64,000 bases of DNA from Saccharolobus caldissimus (lineage in GTDB: Archaea; Thermoproteota; Thermoprotei_A; Sulfolobales; Sulfolobaceae), in contig NZ_AP025226.1 in NCBI RefSeq assembly GCF_020886315.1, forward strand, positions 1,762,001 through 1,826,000, in the 5' to 3' direction. Both the position numbers and the translations under genes were made by a program. The notes under the pieces are model-generated. The model was not told the origin of the DNA. It saw nothing but the letters and a program-made list of their open reading frames with translations, and searched no databases. Every line of letters begins with the position of its first letter. Position 1 is the stretch's first letter. This document shows positions 58,407 through 64,000 of this stretch, piece after piece.

Positions 58407-59289
58407 AATTTATTTAAACTGGGATAAACTATTTGATGAGGCTTTTAAAATACCTATTTTTGATATTAAAAATGATACGATAATCTTTTCTGGAATAGGT
58501 GGAAGTGGAATAGTAGGTGAAATAGCAAATGTTCTAGGATTAGAATTGGAATTTAGAAAGAAATTTAAGGGAAATGAGACATTAATAGCTGTAAGTTATT
58601 CTGGAACTACATCTGAAACAATTTACGATGTAAATAACGCTATGTCAGCAGGCTCTGAAGTAATTATCATAACCTCTGGTGGTAAACTAGAGAAAATAGC
58701 TCAAGAAAAGGGATTGAAATTAATTAAAGTTCCTTCAGGGTATCAAACTAGATATGCCTTTCCTTACCTTTTTACACCATTAGTAAAAATGGTCAGCAAT
58801 AAGAGGGGAATTAAGATTAGAGAACAAGAGCTAAAAGAGGGTGTGAGTGAAAGTAAAGATAAAATACTAATTGATTCAAGAAGATTAATAGAATTAATAA
58901 TCAATAAAATTCCAGTATTTTACTCGTCAAAGTATCTATCAATTGCAAAAAGATTTAAACAAGAAATTAACGAAAACGCCAAGTATCCTGCCTTCTTTGG
59001 GGAAATACCAGAAGTAAATCATAATGAAATTGAAAGCTATGTTCATGGAAATTTATTACTGCCTATAGTTATAGAAAGCAATGATATAGATAAAATAACA
59101 GAGGAAGTTTTAAACTCGACAATTATTAAACCCTATTTTACTAGTGATTTAAAAAACATCACAAGCTTGCTGGTATTAGCGGGGATAACTTCGTTAGAGT
59201 TAGCTAAAAGATTGGATGAGAAACCAGAAAAACTATATAATATACCTAAGGCTAGACAATTAACTACTAATTTGTTTCATATAAATTAG
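58399..59289 (+). CDS. bifunctional phosphoglucose/phosphomannose isomerase
   Basis: 296 residues with two SIS domains, the crenarchaeal PGI/PMI type. Sugar-phosphate loop [21 protein letters not shown] and ITSGGKL; catalytic Glu and His in KQEINENAK and [10 protein letters not shown]. It interconverts glucose-6-P or mannose-6-P with fructose-6-P for glycan and sugar metabolism. It starts at GTG inside the preceding gene and is followed 11 bases later by cysS. Confidence 0.92.
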   Translation: MDEIYLNWDKLFDEAFKIPIFDIKNDTIIFSGIGGSGIVGEIANVLGLELEFRKKFKGNETLIAVSYSGTTSETIYDVNNAMSAGSEVIIITSGGKLEKIAQEKGLKLIKVPSGYQTRYAFPYLFTPLVKMVSNKRGIKIREQELKEGVSESKDKILIDSRRLIELIINKIPVFYSSKYLSIAKRFKQEINENAKYPAFFGEIPEVNHNEIESYVHGNLLLPIVIESNDIDKITEEVLNSTIIKPYFTSDLKNITSLLVLAGITSLELAKRLDEKPEKLYNIPKARQLTTNLFHIN

Positions 59290-59300
59290 TGTGAAGAAAA

Positions 59301-60707
59301 ATGAGAATTAAAATATTTAACACATTAGGACGAAAACTAGAAGAGTTCAATACAATTAATCCAAATATAGCGAAAATGTACGTCTGTGGACCCACTGTAT
59401 ATGATTATGTACATATTGGTCATGGAAGGACTTTTGTAGCATTTGACGCAATTTCAAGATATTTAAGATTAAGAGGGTACACAGTAATAAAAGTTCAAAA
59501 TATAACAGATATTGATGATAAAATAATAAAGAAGTCACAAGAGACCGGTAAAGACTGGAGAGAGATAGTAGATTACTATTCAAGGGATTATATAGATACT
59601 CTTAATCAATTAAAAGTTAAAATAGATATTCACCCTAGAGTAACACAACATATTAAGGAAATAATAGAATTTATACAAAAATTAATAGAGAAAGGACACG
59701 CATATGTTGCGCCTAGTGGTAGTGTATATTTTGATGTAGATACTTACCCAAATTATGGAGAGCTCTCAAATGTTAAAAAAGAAGAGTGGAACCAAGGAGA
59801 GGAGTTCGTAAAAGAGAAAAAACATCCTTATGACTTCGCTCTATGGAAAGCTTGGAAACCTGGAGAACCTTATTGGGATTCTCCTTGGGGAAAGGGAAGA
59901 CCAGGTTGGCATATAGAGTGTTCAACTATGTCTACTAGGTATCTAGGAGAGCAATTTGATATTCACGGAGGAGGTGCAGATTTAGTATTTCCACATCATG
60001 AAAACGAAAGAGCTCAAACAGAATCCTTAATTGGTAAAAAATGGGTCTCCTATTGGGTTCATTCCGCATTTGTGACAATTAAGAAAGAAAAAATGAGCAA
60101 ATCATTAGGCAATATAATACCTTTAAATGAGGCTCTAAAGAAATGGGGACCATCGGTGTTAAGATATTGGTACTTATCATCGCATTATAGATCCCCCATA
60201 GATTTTTCTGAAGAAGCATTAGAGCAAGCAGGTTCTTCTTTACAACGAATAAAAGATTCGATGGCTATTATTAGGTCGATATTATCTGAGGGGCCTAAGT
60301 CTTATGCAAAAGATGAAGATATTATAGTGCAAAGGGAAATAATTAACAATCTAAATAAGTTTCATGAGGCCATGAGTACTGATTTCGACACAACAACTGC
60401 CTTGTCACATATTCATGAGATTGTAAGCATAATATTTTCAAAATTACAATATAGTAGGGACTTCATGGGAGCTATGCTGGCATTTGAGGCTTTAAGACAG
60501 TTTAACGAAGTTTTTGGCGTAATGGATGAAGAATTTTACCCCACTTATGAGAAAATATCTAAAGTTATAGATAGCATTATAGAAATTAGGAATGAATTAC
60601 GAAAAATGAAATTATATGATATATCAGATAAGATCAGAGAGGAACTATTAAAGGCCGGTATAAGAGTGCTAGATAGTAAGGATAAATCTACTTGGAGATT
60701 TGAGTGA
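59301..60707 (+). CDS. cysS: cysteinyl-tRNA synthetase
   Basis: Class I synthetase, 468 residues. HIGH motif in VHIGHGRTF, zinc ligands in [17 protein letters not shown] and PHHENERAQ, and KMSKSLGN for ATP. It charges tRNA-Cys. GTGAAG lies 5 bases before the ATG. It is third gene of a plus-strand unit with PGI/PMI, and its end overlaps the Nudix gene by 20 bases. Confidence 0.97.
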   Translation: MRIKIFNTLGRKLEEFNTINPNIAKMYVCGPTVYDYVHIGHGRTFVAFDAISRYLRLRGYTVIKVQNITDIDDKIIKKSQETGKDWREIVDYYSRDYIDTLNQLKVKIDIHPRVTQHIKEIIEFIQKLIEKGHAYVAPSGSVYFDVDTYPNYGELSNVKKEEWNQGEEFVKEKKHPYDFALWKAWKPGEPYWDSPWGKGRPGWHIECSTMSTRYLGEQFDIHGGGADLVFPHHENERAQTESLIGKKWVSYWVHSAFVTIKKEKMSKSLGNIIPLNEALKKWGPSVLRYWYLSSHYRSPIDFSEEALEQAGSSLQRIKDSMAIIRSILSEGPKSYAKDEDIIVQREIINNLNKFHEAMSTDFDTTTALSHIHEIVSIIFSKLQYSRDFMGAMLAFEALRQFNEVFGVMDEEFYPTYEKISKVIDSIIEIRNELRKMKLYDISDKIREELLKAGIRVLDSKDKSTWRFE

Positions 60708-61113
60708 TAATATAAGGGGGTTTTTCCCCTTTAATATACCTCTCTAACATTTCATAAGTTGTTTTAGTAGTTTTAATTTCTTTCAACTTATTGAAAGGTA
60801 TATATTCAGCAGCAGATGCATCGCTAGCTGCTGATAAAATCCCTCCTACTGGCTTACATTCGAAATCTAATATAACGTAATGATATCCCTCAGCAATTAT
60901 TTGAACTACTGATATTAATTCGCCTACAGCTATCTCTAACCCAGTTTCCTCTTTAATTTCTCTCTTTAGAGCATCTTCGATAGTTTCACCATATTCTACT
61001 TTACCACCTGGAATTGCCCACAAACCTTCATTAGGAGGGTTCTTTCTCTTAACTAGCAGAACTTTATTATCTGACACAATAAGACAACCTACAGCTACGG
61101 TTGGTCTGTCCAT
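60688..61113 (-). CDS. Nudix hydrolase (ADP-ribose/8-oxo-dGTP type)
   Basis: 141 residues from ATG 61113, 27 bp after a TTAATATTAA box; the longer frame to 61182 would include that promoter. The Nudix box is intact: [20 protein letters not shown] then ETGLEI (GX5EX7REUXEEXGU). Family members remove nucleoside diphosphates with diverse attachments. The substrate cannot be told. Divergent from the secreted glycoprotein gene. Confidence 0.9.
   Translation of the reverse strand: MDRPTVAVGCLIVSDNKVLLVKRKNPPNEGLWAIPGGKVEYGETIEDALKREIKEETGLEIAVGELISVVQIIAEGYHYVILDFECKPVGGILSAASDASAAEYIPFNKLKEIKTTKTTYEMLERYIKGEKPPYIITQISK
60714..60731 (+). terminator. hairpin after cysS
   Basis: AAGGGG-GTTTTT-CCCCTT, a perfect 6-bp stem starting 7 bases after the cysS stop. 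It is also coding sequence for the C-terminus of the Nudix gene on the other strand. Possible 3' end of the cysS transcript. Confidence 0.35.
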
Positions 61114-61160
61114 AAAGTGATGATAAAAGTTAATATTAAGTAATTTATGGTGTATTGTGT

Positions 61161-62444
61161 ATGAGATTACATAGCTTGGCAATTTTGATCTTAATACTCG
61201 TATGGGGAATATCTCTTACCTTAACAAATTCCCAAACAGCTGCTACAACAATTATTAACAGCATATCTATACCAAAGATATTAAACTATAATGTAAAGTT
61301 ATTAAATACTACTACTATAGGTAATAGAACTATTACAACTATTTTCAATTATACGCTTAATTATCAAGTTTATAAGAGTAATGATGAAATAGTATTTATT
61401 AACATAACTGGAAATTTTACTAATGGAACTTTAAAATTAGGTAAGATAATATATTTAAAAGAAGGACAATACCAAATTAATGTAGTATATGAACCTATGT
61501 CAATATATTATCCATATATGATACCTAATTTAATATATAATACTTCATATGGCATGATAACTCCAAACGAGACAATCGCCTTAATATATAAAGGGAAAAG
61601 CTTTGAGATAATTAATAATATTAATATGACAATTTATAATTATTCAGTAGATCTTAACGGATATAGTTTAGAAGTCTCCATATTGCCTAACGGAATATTA
61701 TATTACATTAAAAATGGTTCATTAATATTAACTCTTAACTCATATTTAGAGACATTAAATATAACGTTTAATAACTCTATTGGGCGGCAATACTTTAATT
61801 ATATAAATAAGCCATATTTATACGCAGTCTTTAACTACTCATCTTTAGCTAATTCCACAATTCCAGAAGGTTACTTAGAATTTAATTACCCAATAATATT
61901 TTCTAACGGATTTTTAGTAACTCAAGTCACTCAAATACAAATAAGAGCTGGACAACAACTTGCACTACCTTCTCTACTTTTAGGAAAATCAGTAAATTAT
62001 GTATTATATATTAACACGCCAGAAAACGAGCCCATAACTTTTATATCAAATGTTGGAACTAATAATATAACTTGGAACAAAAATGAATATATACTAATAG
62101 GTAAAACTCAAGTATCTACAATAGCGGGAATATTTAACGCATATGAATATGAACATTTAATAACCCCTAATCGGAGTGAGGAGCTACTATTCTTCAACAT
62201 TAATGGTACGTTAGTAAAAGAGGAATCTGTAGAATTGACAAACACTTCACCGATTATATTATTTAGTTTGAATTTTGTAGGGAACATTTATATGAATCCA
62301 TTTGAACAATATCCTAATGTCTTCAATTATAGTAACACTACGCTACCTTATAAGGTAATTTCACCTAATTTATCATTAACAATTTCAATAATCATAACTA
62401 TAATAATAGTCGCTATTTTAGTAATAGTACATAAAAGGGAATAA
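61161..62444 (+). CDS. secreted glycoprotein with C-terminal membrane anchor
   Basis: 427 residues from ATG 61161: signal peptide (LHSLAILILILVWGISLTLT), a long Asn/Thr/Tyr/Ile-rich beta domain with more than ten N-x-S/T sequons, and a C-terminal helix (LSLTISIIITIIIVAILVIV) with a KRE tail. Probably displayed on the outer face of the membrane under the S-layer. No catalytic motif is visible, and no family was recognised. Confidence 0.7.
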   Translation: MRLHSLAILILILVWGISLTLTNSQTAATTIINSISIPKILNYNVKLLNTTTIGNRTITTIFNYTLNYQVYKSNDEIVFINITGNFTNGTLKLGKIIYLKEGQYQINVVYEPMSIYYPYMIPNLIYNTSYGMITPNETIALIYKGKSFEIINNINMTIYNYSVDLNGYSLEVSILPNGILYYIKNGSLILTLNSYLETLNITFNNSIGRQYFNYINKPYLYAVFNYSSLANSTIPEGYLEFNYPIIFSNGFLVTQVTQIQIRAGQQLALPSLLLGKSVNYVLYINTPENEPITFISNVGTNNITWNKNEYILIGKTQVSTIAGIFNAYEYEHLITPNRSEELLFFNINGTLVKEESVELTNTSPIILFSLNFVGNIYMNPFEQYPNVFNYSNTTLPYKVISPNLSLTISIIITIIIVAILVIVHKRE

Positions 62445-62450
62445 TTTTTC

Positions 62451-62702
62451 TTACAATATATAAAATAATACCAGCAAAACAAAAATAATTATTGCAACTA
62501 TTATCATCCACTTAGCTATATTCTTAGACGAACCAAAAATTATAGGTATGGGACCTATAAAAATTACACCACCTACTTCAGTTCTTTGCCTATTATTATT
62601 TTTATTATTGGAGGACTTTAAAGCTTCATAAAACATTCCAATAACTAATACTATAATTCCGAGGAAAACTAGAAGAAAACCTAAATCAAGTAGAATATTC
62701 AT
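62451..62702 (-). CDS. DUF131 family membrane protein
   Basis: 83 residues: N-terminal helix (LLDLGFLLVFLGIIVLVIGMFYEAL), the conserved block GGVIFIGPIPIIFGSSKN, and a second helix (WMIIVAIIIFVLLVLFYIL). The GGV-x-IGPIPI-x-FGS block is the hallmark of the archaeal DUF131 (TIGR00304-like) family. Function unknown. It is 3 bases downstream of the AAA ATPase gene. Confidence 0.85.
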   Translation of the reverse strand: MNILLDLGFLLVFLGIIVLVIGMFYEALKSSNNKNNNRQRTEVGGVIFIGPIPIIFGSSKNIAKWMIIVAIIIFVLLVLFYIL

Positions 62703-62705
62703 ATT

Positions 62706-64000
62706 TTATAATACTGCTTGAAGGGATTTAATTTTATTTGCTAGTATCTCTATTTCTTTAGGTATCTCAACACTATCTACACTTGTTATTAACTCTCCTA
62801 TTGACATTCTTAACTTATCATATTCTATTCCTCGCTTCCTTAACACATTAATAATCCACTTTAAATTATCCTCCTTACCTAACTCTCTTATTTCTTTCTC
62901 ATCCGGATATATTCCTAAATTCCGTAAAACGTCTAATAACGCTTGTTTACTATAAAAGTTTTCTACTTCACGACTTAAAGGTACACAGTAGTCTTTTAAT
63001 GACATATCCAATTTATCGCATAGTCCTAAGAAAATTACATCTAAGCTTAACATATTCTTTAACTTTAACCAATGTTGTAACTCTAAATCTGAAGAAACTT
63101 TAAACACGCTTATTCCATTATCCTCTACATTTATATTAAGTCTTTTAAGCCAATTTACTATAACTGAAGGTTCGGCCAATTCACTTGTTAGTATTATGAT
63201 TCTACTAAATAATATATTGCTTAAACTTGAATTTAACAAACTTATTCTTCCCTTTAAATCAGCTGTAGGTTTTACCGTTATTGCAGTAGAATTACCATTT
63301 ACCCTCCTCATTACAATATACGTATCTGCTGACATTTCTACAATGTAAGGGGAATGAGTAGTCAAAAATGCTTGTAAAACACCATTATCAGTCCAACTTT
63401 TTATGAGCTTCATTATCTTAGCTTGTAATGTTGGATGCATATTAACCTCTGGTTCTTCAATTAATAGTATTTTATTTCCACTAAGCCATATAATAAATAG
63501 CATTAAAATTACCCTTTGAAAACCACTAGCTGCTAAATCTATATATATTGGCAAATTATACACATTAAGTACTAATCTTCGGCCATCCCAGAATTCCATC
63601 CCTTTAACTTCTGGAATTGTAGCGCTAACTAAATTTACAAAATCATACCAATATTTTCTTAGATTTATTGGAGATTTATTCATATCAGTCATTCTTTTTA
63701 ATATTTCATCAAAGTAGATTTGATCAAAAATCGGTACATATTCTACCCCTTGTGCAGCGTACTCAGCTAATTTTTTAGCAACTTTTAAATCGTCCTCACC
63801 TGGAGGACTCCCATTTATGTAAAGTGTGTCTAAACTCCATTCAACGTAATTATTAACATATTTTATCTTATTTACTACCTCCAAAGTTACCTTTTGATTC
63901 TTCCCTATTATTTTATTTACCTCATCTGCACTAAATTCTACTTTGCCACCTAGTATAATTGGTTTTGAAACATTATACCCTTGCCAAAGTAATATAAACT
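62706..64000 (-). CDS. AAA ATPase of the OLD/RecF-like type, 5' end outside window
   Basis: The frame is open from 62706 to the right edge (FILLWQGYNVSKPIILGG...), so at least 431 residues are visible and the Walker A part is missing. An ABC-type core is clear: SGFQRVILML signature region, ILLIEEPEVNMHPTLQ (Walker B and D-loop) and AFLTTHSPYIVEMS (H-loop). After it, IIILTSELAEPSVIVNWL and VIFLGLCDKLD may be a degenerate TOPRIM domain as in OLD nucleases, but the usual Glu/Asp residues are not obvious. Likely DNA repair or defence. Confidence 0.75.
   Translation of the reverse strand, partial: FILLWQGYNVSKPIILGGKVEFSADEVNKIIGKNQKVTLEVVNKIKYVNNYVEWSLDTLYINGSPPGEDDLKVAKKLAEYAAQGVEYVPIFDQIYFDEILKRMTDMNKSPINLRKYWYDFVNLVSATIPEVKGMEFWDGRRLVLNVYNLPIYIDLAASGFQRVILMLFIIWLSGNKILLIEEPEVNMHPTLQAKIMKLIKSWTDNGVLQAFLTTHSPYIVEMSADTYIVMRRVNGNSTAITVKPTADLKGRISLLNSSLSNILFSRIIILTSELAEPSVIVNWLKRLNINVEDNGISVFKVSSDLELQHWLKLKNMLSLDVIFLGLCDKLDMSLKDYCVPLSREVENFYSKQALLDVLRNLGIYPDEKEIRELGKEDNLKWIINVLRKRGIEYDKLRMSIGELITSVDSVEIPKEIEILANKIKSLQAVL

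Overview
This AT-rich window is chromosomal DNA of a thermoacidophilic crenarchaeon of the order Sulfolobales (Sulfolobus/Saccharolobus type). The evidence is a hexaprenyl diphosphate synthase, a methylthioadenosine phosphorylase II ending in the CxCC tail, two geranylgeranyl-reductase-type flavoproteins, a crenarchaeal archaellum operon (arlBXGFHIJ) with an ArnR-like membrane-bound regulator, PGI/PMI, many leaderless genes with TATA boxes about 27 bp upstream of the start, and an IS5-type insertion sequence. From memory, the gene order resembles the sdh-mtnP-arl part of the Saccharolobus solfataricus chromosome.

Layout. 1-15.2 kb is housekeeping: sdhB (partial) and sdhA, a HAD phosphatase, a DUF2070 protein, geranylgeranyl reductase, isoaspartyl peptidase, a flavoprotein-Lrp operon, then a minus-strand operon mtnP, unknown gene, hexaprenyl-PP synthase and a RimK-type ligase that seems to start at ATT. 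A C/D-box sRNA candidate sits between rimK and lrp. The aRF1 gene at 14.1-15.2 kb can be read full length only by a +1 shift at CTT TGA, the same site used by bacterial RF2. 15.3-18.5 kb is an accessory island beside tRNA-Leu(GAG): two paralogous secreted proteins, duplicated small membrane proteins, a C2H2 zinc-finger protein and a duplicated promoter.

20.7-28.2 kb is an operon of five overlapping genes built around an 882-residue FtsZ/tubulin-superfamily protein (Tubulin_2/FtsZl type), with a secreted membrane-anchored protein, a polytopic membrane/coiled-coil protein and a zinc-ribbon protein. Within 6 kb follow three divergent MinD/ParA-type ATPases and a ribbon-helix-helix protein, with a decayed IS5-family element between two of them. 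Together they form a candidate membrane-organising or positioning system.

34.7-45.2 kb is the archaellum region: on the minus strand small membrane proteins, an ArnR-like regulator and a GT-C-like membrane protein; on the plus strand the complete arl operon. 45.3-64 kb is mixed: an MBL-fold hydrolase, a stranded TnpB-tail/omega-RNA-like remnant, a radical SAM protein, a macrodomain protein, two MFS transporters, ExoIII, an SDR, a tandem hotdog thioesterase, a divergent NurA-HerA pair, CoA-disulfide reductase, PGI/PMI, CysS, a Nudix hydrolase, a secreted glycoprotein, a DUF131 protein and a 5'-truncated OLD-like AAA ATPase at the right edge.

Functions were assigned by reading motifs and recalling families; no database search was run. 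Start sites were moved from the longest reading frame where a TATA box, a Shine-Dalgarno sequence or the family N-terminus argued for it.
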